In this document: piece after piece, positions 16,716 to 25,075 of the stretch
Position numbering within the stretch: position 1 is the first letter of the stretch
How the letters are laid out: every line of letters begins with the position of its first letter
Assembly (NCBI GenBank): GCA_021413865.1
Contig: JAIOPN010000023.1
Coordinates: 29,858-93,857 of the forward strand
Reading direction: 5' to 3'
DNA: 64,000 nucleotides
DNA from: Planctomycetota bacterium
GTDB taxonomy: Bacteria; Planctomycetota; Phycisphaerae; Phycisphaerales; Phycisphaeraceae
Made by a program: the position numbers and the translations under genes
Notes under the pieces: generated by a model
Database searches by the model: none
The model's input: only the letters and a program-made list of their open reading frames with translations
What the model was told of the DNA's origin: nothing

Positions 16716-17816
16716 ATGCCCATCCACATCCGCGAAATCCGCTGCCGCATCGTCGAGCACCGCCTCATGCCCGACCGTGTCATCGTCTCCGCCGCCGGCC
16801 GGCACGACCGCTCGCGCTTCCTCTGGGTTGAGCTGATCGACGATCGCGGCGTGCACGGCCACGGCGAGGCGGCGACCACGCCGCTCTGGAGCGGCGAATC
16901 CGCCGAATCCGCGCAGGCGATCGTCGAGCAACTGCTCGCCCCCGCCGTGGTGGGGCGGACGTTCGACCACCCGCGCGAGGTGCAGCGCCAGATCGACTCG
17001 GTGACGCACGCCAACCCCTTCGCACGCTCGGCGGTGGACACGGCCGCGTGGGACCTCTGGGCCCGCTCACAAAACAAACGCATCGTTGAGCTGATCGGCG
17101 ACCGTGCGCCGCTCTCCGTGCCGACCCGCGCCAGCGTCGGCTGCTACGACGTGCCGACGACGCTGCGCATCGCCACGGAGTTCTGGAACGCGGGGGTGCG
17201 GACGCTCAAATTCAAGATCGGCGTGGCGGGTTTCAGCGACGCCGACCGCCTTAGGGCCGTGCGCGACGCATTGGGCGAGGAGCCGGTCTTCACCGTCGAT
17301 GCGAACGGGGCGTACGCGACGCCGGACGACGCGGTGCGCGCGATCGAGACGATGCTGCCATACCGTTTGGCGCTGGTGGAGCAGCCGACGCACCGCGACC
17401 GCATCTCGCACATGGCCGCGGTTCGCCGCCGTATCGCCCCGGTACCGCTCCTGGCCGACGAGGCGATCTTCACCCCTGATCACCTCGCCGAGGCGCTGGA
17501 CCTGGACGCGTTCGACATCCTCTCCGTCTATCCCGGCAAGAACGGCGGCTTTACGCACACGCTCGACATGGTCCGCACCGCCCAGCGAGCCGGGAAACGC
17601 TGCACGATCGGCAGCAATCTGGAGTCTGATCTCGGGCAGGCGGCGATGGTCGCCCTCACCTCGTCGCTCTCGGCGTTCCCGGTTTGGGAGCTGGCGTGCG
17701 ACCTGGGTTCATCGCTGTATTACGACGCCTCACCCGTGCGGCCGGCGCTGACGCTGCGCCACGGGGAGATGACGCCACCGTCGGGACCGGGGTTCGGCGT
17801 TGAGCCGGCGATCTGA
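16716..17816 (+). CDS. Enolase-superfamily enzyme, muconate-lactonizing/dipeptide-epimerase type
   Basis: 366 residues from ATG 16716. The full active-site set of the MLE subgroup is present: Lys165 and Lys167 in TLKFKIG, metal ligands Asp195 in VDANGAY, Glu222 in LVEQPTH and Asp248 in LLADEAIF, and the opposite base Lys275 in YPGKNGG. The N-terminal capping domain covers residues 1-125. Candidate activities are L-Ala-D/L-Glu epimerase, muconate cycloisomerase or o-succinylbenzoate synthase; sequence alone does not decide. It stands alone between the GH15 and nuoG genes. The region upstream contains a palindromic repeat. Confidence 0.85.
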   Translation: MPIHIREIRCRIVEHRLMPDRVIVSAAGRHDRSRFLWVELIDDRGVHGHGEAATTPLWSGESAESAQAIVEQLLAPAVVGRTFDHPREVQRQIDSVTHANPFARSAVDTAAWDLWARSQNKRIVELIGDRAPLSVPTRASVGCYDVPTTLRIATEFWNAGVRTLKFKIGVAGFSDADRLRAVRDALGEEPVFTVDANGAYATPDDAVRAIETMLPYRLALVEQPTHRDRISHMAAVRRRIAPVPLLADEAIFTPDHLAEALDLDAFDILSVYPGKNGGFTHTLDMVRTAQRAGKRCTIGSNLESDLGQAAMVALTSSLSAFPVWELACDLGSSLYYDASPVRPALTLRHGEMTPPSGPGFGVEPAI

Positions 17817-17821
17817 ACGAG

Positions 17822-17836
17822 CGCCCCTCCGGGGCG
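17822..17836 (+). terminator. Short GC hairpin after the enolase-superfamily gene
   Basis: CGCCCC (17822-17827) pairs with GGGGCG (17831-17836) across a TCC loop, 5 bp after the stop codon. There is no T-run, so it is at best a weak terminator or an mRNA 3'-end stabiliser. Confidence 0.4.
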
Positions 17837-17928
17837 GCCGCCAAACGTTGTTGCGCGGGGTTTTGCCCGGTCAGCGGTGTCCGACTACCATGTCCGGCTT
17901 CAATCCCCGGACGCGCGGAAGCCCACTC

Positions 17929-19566
17929 ATGCCCAAGATCACCATCGACGGGAAAGAGTTCACCTTCGAAGGCAAGAAGATGATCCTCCAGGTCGCTCTC
18001 GAGCAGGGCTCCGAGCTGCCGCACTACTGCTACCACCCGGGGCTGTCGATCGTCGCCTCCTGCCGCATCTGCCTGGCCGAGATCGAGCAGGTCGATCCCA
18101 AGACGCAGAAGCTCGTCCTGCAGCCCAAGCTCTTCCCCACCTGCCAGACGCCCGCAGCGGACGGCATGGTCGTCCACACCGCCTCGCCCAAGTCCATCGC
18201 CAACCAGAAGGCGGTGATGGAATACCTGCTCATCAACCACCCGCTCGACTGCCCCGTCTGCGACCAGGCGGGCGAGTGCTCGCTGCAGGACTATTCCTTC
18301 AAGTATGGTCGCGCCGAGTCACGCTTCCAGGAAGACAAGATCAAGCAGCCCAAGAAGGACATCGGGCTGAATGTGGTGCTCTACTCCGACCGCTGCATCA
18401 TGTGCTCACGCTGCGTGCGCTTCACCAAGGAGATCAGCGGCACGGCCGAACTGGGCATCTTTGGCCGGGGCAACCGCGAGCAGATCGACGTCTTCCCCGG
18501 CCAGCCGCTCAACAACGAGATGTCCGGCAACGTCGTGGACCTCTGCCCCGTCGGCGCGCTGCTTGATAAAGACTTCCTCTTCGCCCAGCGCGTCTGGTTC
18601 CTCTCCCGTGCCGCGAGCATCGACGGGATCACCTCCTCGGGTGACAGCATCTACGTGGACTTCAACGAGGACAGGCCCTACCGCGTCAAGCCCCGCTTCT
18701 CCGCCGCCGTCAATAAATGGTGGATCAGCGACGAGGTGCGCTACGGCTGGAAGTTCGCGATCAGCGAGGACCGCCTGCGCACGCCCGTGCGCTCGCAGCA
18801 CGGCACGAAGATCGAGTGCGACTGGATGCGGGCATATGAGGACGTGCGCGAGCGATTCCGTGCGATCGTCGCCGAGAAGGGCCCCGGTTCGTTGGCCGTG
18901 CTGGTCAGCCCGATGCTCGCCAGCGAGGAGGCCTACCTGCTGGCCAAGCTGGTGCGCGGGCTCGACCCGCAGGCGACGCTCGGCGTCGGCCCGGTGCCCG
19001 TGCAGGGCGAGGACAAGAAATTCCCCGGCGGCTACGTCATCCGCGCCGAGAAGTGCCCCAACAGCCGCGGCGTGAAGCGCGCGATGGAACTCGTCGCGGG
19101 CGGCGGCGTGCTGGCGTTCAACGATTTCATCAAGGCGTTGGCCGACAAGGCGACGAAGATCGCCGGCGTCGTCGTCACCGGCAACTATCCCAGCGCCTGG
19201 ACGACCAAGGAACTGCTCGTCGCCATCGGCAAGAAGGCGCTGGTCGTGATCGACACGCTGCCCAACGACCTGACCGCCAAAGCGGAGGTGCTCCTCCCCG
19301 GCGCGACGTGGCTGGAGAAGGCGGGCACGTTCGAGAACGCGGCCAACCTGCTTCAATCCTTCCAACAGGTGGTCCCGCCGATCGAACAGGCGCGGACCGA
19401 GGGGCAGATCGCGCTGGACCTCATGCACGCGTTCGGGCTGTCGCAGTCGGCGAAATACGACGACGCGGCCGTCCGTGCCGAGATGGGCGGCATTTTCGCC
19501 AGCGACGTAAAACACCCCGGCCCGGTCAGGGAAGAAGAGCCGGACATGGAATACGTCGAGCTCTGA
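17929..19566 (+). CDS. nuoG: NADH-quinone oxidoreductase subunit G
   Basis: 545 residues from ATG 17929. It is the iron-sulfur subunit of the complex I peripheral arm. Cluster ligands are visible in order: [2Fe-2S] Cys34, Cys45, Cys48, Cys72; the His/Cys3 [4Fe-4S] cluster His104, Cys108, Cys111, Cys117; and a further [4Fe-4S] with Cys156, Cys159, Cys162 and Cys206. The remainder is a shortened molybdopterin-oxidoreductase-like domain (E. coli NuoG is about 900 residues), so it belongs to the short NuoG class. No nuoE, F, H or I gene is beside it, and nuoJKLMN is 5 kb away on the other strand. Confidence 0.95.
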   Translation: MPKITIDGKEFTFEGKKMILQVALEQGSELPHYCYHPGLSIVASCRICLAEIEQVDPKTQKLVLQPKLFPTCQTPAADGMVVHTASPKSIANQKAVMEYLLINHPLDCPVCDQAGECSLQDYSFKYGRAESRFQEDKIKQPKKDIGLNVVLYSDRCIMCSRCVRFTKEISGTAELGIFGRGNREQIDVFPGQPLNNEMSGNVVDLCPVGALLDKDFLFAQRVWFLSRAASIDGITSSGDSIYVDFNEDRPYRVKPRFSAAVNKWWISDEVRYGWKFAISEDRLRTPVRSQHGTKIECDWMRAYEDVRERFRAIVAEKGPGSLAVLVSPMLASEEAYLLAKLVRGLDPQATLGVGPVPVQGEDKKFPGGYVIRAEKCPNSRGVKRAMELVAGGGVLAFNDFIKALADKATKIAGVVVTGNYPSAWTTKELLVAIGKKALVVIDTLPNDLTAKAEVLLPGATWLEKAGTFENAANLLQSFQQVVPPIEQARTEGQIALDLMHAFGLSQSAKYDDAAVRAEMGGIFASDVKHPGPVREEEPDMEYVEL

Positions 19567-19568
19567 GC

Positions 19569-19599
19569 ACGGTGGGGTCACATCGTCACTACCCACCGT
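19569..19599. terminator. Possible bidirectional hairpin between convergent nuoG and recQ
   Basis: ACGGTGGG (19569-19576) and CCCACCGT (19592-19599) form a perfect 8-bp stem with a 15-nt loop. It sits at the convergent junction and its right arm overlaps the last codons of recQ. No T-run is present on either strand. Confidence 0.45.
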
Positions 19600-21820
19600 T
19601 CAACCCCGGGTCGTACCGCCGCGCCAGCGCAATCTTGATGTCGTCGTACGTCACCGCGCCGGCGAGGTGATCGAAGATCGGCTTGAGCCGGTCGTCGCCC
19701 AGGGTGTCCGCCGCCCTGTTCACGCGGTGGAAGATTTCGGGTGCGATCCATTTCTCGACGTCGGCGTCCGGGTCGCTGCGCAGGTATTCCGCGAGGTACG
19801 AGACCGTCGTGGAGCGGGCGCGGCCGGTGGCCCGCATGACCTCCTCGATGGAACCGCCCTCGGCGAACATTTTCAATGCGGCCGTGTGTGACTGCGAGCG
19901 GGAGACGGGTGCGCCTGGGCCTGCATTGGACGGGCGCTTGGACGATCTGAGGCCCACGTCCATCGCCGCGCCGCCCTCGACGCAGAAATCACGGATTGTG
20001 TCGACGAGCAGCGGTCCGATGTCGGCGATCTTGCGTGAGCCCAGGCCGTAGATGTGCTCGATGTTTTCGATCGACCCGGGGCGGATGCGCGCCAGCTCGC
20101 GGAGGGTGCGGTCGTGCATGACGGTGTAGGCCGGCACGCCGCGCTCGACCGCCAGGCCGTGCCGCAATTTCCGCATCTCCTCGAACAGGCCCTTGTCCAC
20201 GCCCTCCCAGGAGTCCTCCGCCCCGCGGCGCATCTTGGCCAGGAGCTTGCGCTTGGTCTGGATCAGGCGGACCTGTCGCTGGCCGCGCATCACCTTGATC
20301 GACTCCTCGTTGAGCTTAAGGATGGGGTACTCGTCGCCTACGCGCGAGAGGACATCCTGATCGACGAGCTGATAGACAAGCGAGGTGAGCTGCTTGCGGG
20401 GGATGTCGGGGATGAGACCGTAGGTGCTGAGCTTGTCGTGGCCGTAGCGCTGAATGTTTTCGGTCTTCGCGCCGGCGAGCACGTCCACGATGTGACCGAC
20501 GCCGAACCGCTGGTCGGTGCGGGCGATGCAGGAGAGGATTTTCTGCGCCAGGACGGAGGCGTCCTCCACCCCCTCGACGTCGCCTAAACACACGTCGCAC
20601 GCTCCACAGTTTGGCTTGTCGTACGCTTGGCCGAAGTATTCTGTCAGCCGTTTGTGCCGGCACTCGACGATCGAGCAGAGCTTCTGCATCTGCTTGAGCA
20701 GATCGGCCTGCACACGGACCTGCTCGGCGGGGTCCTCGGCCTCCTCGGCGGAGCGGGCGATAAGCCCCTCCCAGCGCATCACGTCCGCGCCGGTGTAGAG
20801 CAGTACGCACTCGGCCTCCAGCCCGTCGCGGCCCGCGCGGCCGGTCTCCTGCTGGTAGTGCTCCACGCTCTTGGGCAGCGACGCGTGCACCACGCAGCGC
20901 ACGTTGCTCCGGTCGATCCCCATGCCGAACGCCACCGTGGCGACGACCACGTCGAGGTCTTCGGATGAGAACCGGTCCTGTGTCTTCCGCCGGTCGTTGG
21001 GCTCCATGCCGGCGTGGTAGTGGGCGGCGCGGAAGCCCTTGTCACGCAGGTGCGCCGCGAGCGATTCGGTGTCGCGCCGGCTCAGGCAATAGACGATCGC
21101 CGCCTCGCCGTCGTGGCGTTTGAGCGCCTCGACGCACTGCGCCTGCACGTCCGACTGCGGGACGATGCGGTAGATCAGGTTGGGCCGGTCGAACACGCCC
21201 ACGAGCACCGCCGGGTCGCGCAGGCCGAGCTGCTGGATGATGTCGTCTCGGACGCGCGGCGTGGCCGTCGCGGTGAAGGCGTGCATGCTCGCCCCGGGGA
21301 ACTGCTCGCGCAGCATCGCGAGTCGGCGGTACTCGGGCCTGAAATCGTGGCCCCAGTGGCTGATGCAGTGCGCCTCGTCGATGGCGAAGCAGTTCACGTC
21401 GAGCTTTTTGACGGCGTTGAGGAACCACGCCGACGAGAGCCGCTCGGGGGCGACGTAGAGCAGGCGGTATTCCTTCCGCCAGAGCCGCTCCTCGATGTCA
21501 CGCCGCTCGGCGGGGGTCAGGCCGCTGTGCAGCGCGGCGGCGGGGTACCCGCTGGCGGTCAGGGCATCGACTTGATCCTTCATCAGCGAAATCAGCGGTG
21601 AGACGACCACGTCGGTGCGCCCCGCGATCAGCGGCGGCACCTGGTAGCAGAGTGATTTCCCCCCGCCCGTGGGCACGACGACCAGTGAGTCCCGCCCCGA
21701 CAGCGCCGCGCGCACCGCGTCGCCCTGCAGGGGTCGCAGCGAGTCGAAGCCCCAGTACTGGTGGAGCACCTGGGCGATGCGGCCCTCAAGCCCCGGTTGT
21801 TCCGCCTGATCGGTCGGCAT
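19589..21820 (-). CDS. recQ: ATP-dependent DNA helicase RecQ
   Basis: 743 residues. SF2 helicase motifs are clear: Walker A VVVPTGGGKSLCYQVP, motif II IDEAHCISHWGHDFRPEY (the RecQ aromatic loop), motif V ATVAFGMGIDRSNVRCVVH and motif VI QQETGRAGRDG. The RecQ-C-terminal zinc domain is seen as CRHKRLTEYFGQ followed by CGACDVCLG, then a winged helix and an HRDC domain around residues 525-600 (YTVMHDRTLRELARIRPGS). The last 100 residues look like an additional helix-turn-helix domain. It unwinds DNA 3' to 5' in recombinational repair. Converges with nuoG. Confidence 0.96.
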   Translation of the reverse strand: MPTDQAEQPGLEGRIAQVLHQYWGFDSLRPLQGDAVRAALSGRDSLVVVPTGGGKSLCYQVPPLIAGRTDVVVSPLISLMKDQVDALTASGYPAAALHSGLTPAERRDIEERLWRKEYRLLYVAPERLSSAWFLNAVKKLDVNCFAIDEAHCISHWGHDFRPEYRRLAMLREQFPGASMHAFTATATPRVRDDIIQQLGLRDPAVLVGVFDRPNLIYRIVPQSDVQAQCVEALKRHDGEAAIVYCLSRRDTESLAAHLRDKGFRAAHYHAGMEPNDRRKTQDRFSSEDLDVVVATVAFGMGIDRSNVRCVVHASLPKSVEHYQQETGRAGRDGLEAECVLLYTGADVMRWEGLIARSAEEAEDPAEQVRVQADLLKQMQKLCSIVECRHKRLTEYFGQAYDKPNCGACDVCLGDVEGVEDASVLAQKILSCIARTDQRFGVGHIVDVLAGAKTENIQRYGHDKLSTYGLIPDIPRKQLTSLVYQLVDQDVLSRVGDEYPILKLNEESIKVMRGQRQVRLIQTKRKLLAKMRRGAEDSWEGVDKGLFEEMRKLRHGLAVERGVPAYTVMHDRTLRELARIRPGSIENIEHIYGLGSRKIADIGPLLVDTIRDFCVEGGAAMDVGLRSSKRPSNAGPGAPVSRSQSHTAALKMFAEGGSIEEVMRATGRARSTTVSYLAEYLRSDPDADVEKWIAPEIFHRVNRAADTLGDDRLKPIFDHLAGAVTYDDIKIALARRYDPGLNGG

Positions 21821-21893
21821 GGCGTGATCTTACCGGCGCGGGCGGTGCGGGGGCGAGTGGGACAGGGAGCCGACGCGCGATTATCCTGTGGCC

Positions 21894-22964
21894 ATGTCAA
21901 TGACGCTCAATGAACTGGCGGGACGGATCGGCGCGGCAGTTCGCGGCGAAGGTGCGAAGGTGGTCGGGGGCTGCGCCGGTCTGGAGGAGGCCGGGCCGGC
22001 GGACGTGAGCTTCCTGTCGAACCGCAAGTATGCGTCGATGCTGGCGACGACGAAGGCCGGCGCGGTGATTGTCTCCGAGGCCGATGCGGCGCAGGCGCCC
22101 GAGGGGCTGAGCCTGCTGGTCGCCAAAGATCCTTATTTCGCGTTCCGTGAGACGGTGATCGCCCTGCACGGCTACCGCGAGCAGCCGCCGGCGGGCGTGA
22201 GCCCGCTGGCGGTGGTCGATCCCACCGCGGCCCTCGCGCCGGGTTGCTGCGTGCAGCCCTACGCCTGCATCGGGAAGAACACCAAGATCGGCGCCCGCAC
22301 CGTGATCTACCCGCACTGTTACATCGGGCCGGACACTGTCGTCGGCGAGGATTGCATTCTTTATCCCAGCGTTACCATTTACGACCGCTGTGTGCTGGGG
22401 AATCGGGTCACGCTGCACGCGGGCTGTGTGATCGGCCAGGATGGCTTCGGCTACGCGACGCACAAAATCGCCGGTGAAGAGGTGCGTCACCACAAGATCC
22501 CGCAGGTCGGCAACGTGGTGATCGAGGACGACGTGGAGATGGGCGCGGCCTGCACCATCGACCGGGGCACGCTCGGCCCGACGCGCGTCGGCCGGGGCTC
22601 GAAGTTCAGCGACATGGTCGCCATCGGTCACGGCACCACCGTCGGGAAACACAACCTCCTGGTCGCGCAGGTCGGCATCGCGGGTTCGGCGCAGACGGGG
22701 GATTACGTGGTGATGGGCGGGCAGGTCGGCGTGGCGGGCCACCTCAAGATCGGCTCGGGCGTGCAGATCGCCGCCACCGCCGGGGTGATGTCGGACATCG
22801 CACCGGGCGAAAAAGTCGGTGGCCAACCGGCGCTGCCGCTGGACCAGGCCAAGCGCAACGTCCTGGCGGTCATGCGGCTGCCCGACCTCTTGCAGGAGTT
22901 CCGCAAGCTCCAGCGTCGGGTGACGGAACTGGAAACGGCGGCGCGGCAGGGCGAGAAGGGCTGA
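21894..22964 (+). CDS. lpxD: UDP-3-O-acylglucosamine N-acyltransferase
   Basis: 356 residues from ATG 21894 (a GTG two codons earlier is possible). It performs the third step of lipid A synthesis. The N-terminal uridine-binding domain ([16 protein letters not shown]) is followed by left-handed beta-helix hexapeptide repeats, for example [20 protein letters not shown] and [13 protein letters not shown]. The family region around the catalytic His reads [13 protein letters not shown], and the [13 protein letters not shown] stretch is typical. A short coiled coil ends the protein. It shows that the organism has the lipid A pathway and so a Gram-negative outer membrane. The OmpH-like lipoprotein is close by, in convergent orientation. 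Confidence 0.95.
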   Translation: MSMTLNELAGRIGAAVRGEGAKVVGGCAGLEEAGPADVSFLSNRKYASMLATTKAGAVIVSEADAAQAPEGLSLLVAKDPYFAFRETVIALHGYREQPPAGVSPLAVVDPTAALAPGCCVQPYACIGKNTKIGARTVIYPHCYIGPDTVVGEDCILYPSVTIYDRCVLGNRVTLHAGCVIGQDGFGYATHKIAGEEVRHHKIPQVGNVVIEDDVEMGAACTIDRGTLGPTRVGRGSKFSDMVAIGHGTTVGKHNLLVAQVGIAGSAQTGDYVVMGGQVGVAGHLKIGSGVQIAATAGVMSDIAPGEKVGGQPALPLDQAKRNVLAVMRLPDLLQEFRKLQRRVTELETAARQGEKG

Positions 22965-22999
22965 CTCCCACGAACTTCACGGGAGGGATCGGAGCGGTG

Positions 23000-23191
23000 T
23001 CACGGCCCGTGCGGGGACGACCCGTTGGAAACGGCGGTCATCATCGACGTACCAACCGCCGGTGCGGGCTCGCTTTTGATAAATGAGAAGCTCGGCTCGA
23101 TCATCACCTCGGGAGGTCGAGCGGTGTTGCATCCAGCCAGGGACAGGATCAGACCCGTGAGGAGAACTCCCCGCCATCGCGGCACAGGCAT
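23000..23191 (-). CDS. Very small lipoprotein, unknown function
   Basis: 63 residues from ATG 23191; a GTG at 23197 is alternative but the GGAG site (7 nt away) favours the ATG. The N-terminus RWRGVLLTGLILSLAGC is a lipoprotein signal with lipidated Cys21. The mature peptide is only about 42 residues, Ser/Pro-rich, with no recognised domain. A good sigma-28-like promoter lies 31 bp upstream. It lies between lpxD (+) and the OmpH-like lipoprotein (-), with about 90 bp from the latter. Confidence 0.55.
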   Translation of the reverse strand: MPVPRWRGVLLTGLILSLAGCNTARPPEVMIEPSFSFIKSEPAPAVGTSMMTAVSNGSSPHGP

Positions 23192-23221
23192 CGCCACACT
23201 CCAGTGCCTCCAACCGGGTAC

Positions 23222-23248
23222 TTATCGGCGGGCGGGGGGAGCGACTTA
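23222..23248 (-). promoter_or_regulatory. Sigma-28 (FliA)-like promoter
   Basis: Read on the minus strand, TAAG (23248-23245) is followed by 15 nt and then GCCGATAA (23229-23222). The FliA consensus is TAAA-N15-GCCGATAA, so only one base differs. It lies 31 bp upstream of the small-lipoprotein ATG. The -10-like octamer also occurs without a -35 match upstream of the GH15 gene (16452-16459) and next to the HicB gene (46854-46861). Confidence 0.5.
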
Positions 23249-23281
23249 ACGGCTGTCCCAGGGATTTTCAGCGGTTGCGGG

Positions 23282-23899
23282 TCAGGGGTTGGAGGGACCG
23301 GTGGTCGCGGGGGCGGTGTTGAGATTGGTGTGCTTAAGCTCGTTGATCACGTCGGCGGTGATGTCCGACGAGTTGGAGTGTTCGAGCACCCAGTCGTTGG
23401 GGAGGGTGATGACAACGGTCATGCCGCGCGACTCGGCGATCCGCAGGGCGATCGGGCGGACCTCGGTGCGGAACTGGATGATCAACTCGCTGCGGCGGGA
23501 CTGCATGTGGCTCTTGGCTTCGTTGACCTTTTTCTCGAATTCCGACGCGACGAACTGGCGCGTCTGGTCGAGCTTGGTCTTCTGCTCGTCGCTGGGGGTC
23601 TTGGTCTCTTTGGTGACCTTGGCGACCTCTTCCTCGATCACTTTTATGTAATTGTTCTTCAGCGTGTCGAGCTGGGTATTGAGTGATTTCTCTTCCTGCT
23701 GAAGCGTCTGCATGATTGCAACGTCGCGCCCCAACTCCTTGGCCACGCGGTCGAGGTCGAGGATTGCCACGCTGCCCGTCGGGCCAGAGCCACCCCCGCT
23801 GCGCGACCCACCGTCACCGCAGCCGGCGAATGCCGCGAGCCCCAGCGCCATCGCGGGGAGGAGAGTCCATCGGGTCAGCCGTGCGTATGTCCTGATCAT
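23282..23899 (-). CDS. OmpH/Skp-like lipoprotein chaperone
   Basis: 205 residues. The signal peptide ends in a lipobox (AFAGC, Cys27). After a Gly/Ser-rich spacer comes the OmpH pattern: VAILDLDRVAKELGRD, a long coiled coil of about 100 charged residues, and a small beta domain ending TVVITLPNDWVLEHSNSSDITADVINEL. Skp-family proteins hold unfolded outer-membrane proteins in the periplasm; most are soluble, so the lipid anchor is a variation. The nearby lpxD echoes the ompH-lpxD neighbourhood of proteobacteria, but here the two face each other. The ATG has a GAGGA site. Confidence 0.8.
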   Translation of the reverse strand: MIRTYARLTRWTLLPAMALGLAAFAGCGDGGSRSGGGSGPTGSVAILDLDRVAKELGRDVAIMQTLQQEEKSLNTQLDTLKNNYIKVIEEEVAKVTKETKTPSDEQKTKLDQTRQFVASEFEKKVNEAKSHMQSRRSELIIQFRTEVRPIALRIAESRGMTVVITLPNDWVLEHSNSSDITADVINELKHTNLNTAPATTGPSNP

Positions 23900-24063
23900 G
23901 GCGGGTTTCCTCTGATCGTTCGGTCTGATAGGCCGTTCAGTAACGCGGTAGCATAGCCGTTGCCTATGCGATGCAACAGGCCCACACTATATCGGTCCCC
24001 GGGGCGTTCTGGATGAGTGATCGCATGCCCGCTACCCTCAAGTGAACCCAGGCGGAGCCAAGG

Positions 24064-25023
24064 ATGTCTCGCCGGTCCGATAGTCACCCGGGGCTTTTCG
24101 ACGCGTCGCCGCCGCCCGCGGCAGTGGACGGTACCGCGCCGGCGCACGTTCCGATGCGCCCCGGCCGCGCGACGACCCATCACGGGCCCCGGCTATGTGT
24201 TCTGGGCAGCGGCTCGGGCGGCAACTGCAGCGTCGTCACGCTCGGCGGGCAGGCGCTGCTGATCGACGCCGGGTTCGGCCCGCTCACCATCACGCGCCGG
24301 CTTCAGCAGGCGGGCGTCCTGCTCGAACAGGTGCGTGCCCTCTGCCTGACGCACCTGGACCAGGATCATTTCCGCCCCCACTGGGTCGCGACGCTGCGCG
24401 GGTTCGGCATCCACGTTTACCTCCACCGCTGGCACGCCGACGATTTCGCCCGCATCCCGGACGCCGACACGCTTTTCGACGCCGGCCTGGTCCACGTTTT
24501 CGAGGAGCGGGAGTTCGAGCCGCTGCCCGGGATGACGGCGCACGCCCTCCGCCTCTCGCACGACCAGAAGGGCACGAGCGGATTCCACCTGGCGGCGTGG
24601 CGTGGCCGGATCGGCTACGCGACGGACCTTGGGCACGTGCCCGATGAACTGGTGCGGCGATTCGCGGGCGTTGATGTGCTGGCGATCGAGAGCAACTACG
24701 ACCCGCCGATGCAGCTCCGCAGCCCGCGCCCGCTGTTCCTCAAACGCCGCATCATGGGGCACGCGGGGCACCTCTGCAATGAGCAGGCGTTCGCGGCCGT
24801 GCGCGGCGTGATGGACCTCAGCCCCGCCGGTACGCCCCGGCACGTCGTGCTCCTGCACCGCAGCCAGCAGTGCAACGACCCGGCGATTATTCGGGATGTC
24901 TTCGGTAAAGACGATCGGCTGACGCGCCGCGTCACGCTGACCGAGCAGCGACGCCGCTCGCAGTGGTTCGACGCCGTCCCACGCGACGCTGCTGCGGCGG
25001 ATCACCCGATGCTGCCGTTTTAG
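24064..25023 (+). CDS. Metallo-beta-lactamase-fold hydrolase, WalJ/YycJ-like
   Basis: 319 residues. After about 42 non-conserved residues the MBL domain begins LCVLGSGSGGNCSVV, then LLIDAGFGPLTITRRL, typical of the YycJ/WalJ branch related to RNase Z. The metal motif is THLDQDHF (His97, Asp99, Asp101, His102); most family members have His at the third position (HxHxDH), so this is a substitution in a metal ligand. Later motifs are GYATDLGHVP (metal Asp) and LLHRSQQCNDP (final His). Its substrate is unknown; relatives are proposed exonucleases or cell-wall regulators. Confidence 0.82.
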   Translation: MSRRSDSHPGLFDASPPPAAVDGTAPAHVPMRPGRATTHHGPRLCVLGSGSGGNCSVVTLGGQALLIDAGFGPLTITRRLQQAGVLLEQVRALCLTHLDQDHFRPHWVATLRGFGIHVYLHRWHADDFARIPDADTLFDAGLVHVFEEREFEPLPGMTAHALRLSHDQKGTSGFHLAAWRGRIGYATDLGHVPDELVRRFAGVDVLAIESNYDPPMQLRSPRPLFLKRRIMGHAGHLCNEQAFAAVRGVMDLSPAGTPRHVVLLHRSQQCNDPAIIRDVFGKDDRLTRRVTLTEQRRRSQWFDAVPRDAAAADHPMLPF

Positions 25024-25075
25024 AAGAGTGAGTGATTCTGATCCCCGCTCCCGGATGGAGAGGGGGTGCCGATGA

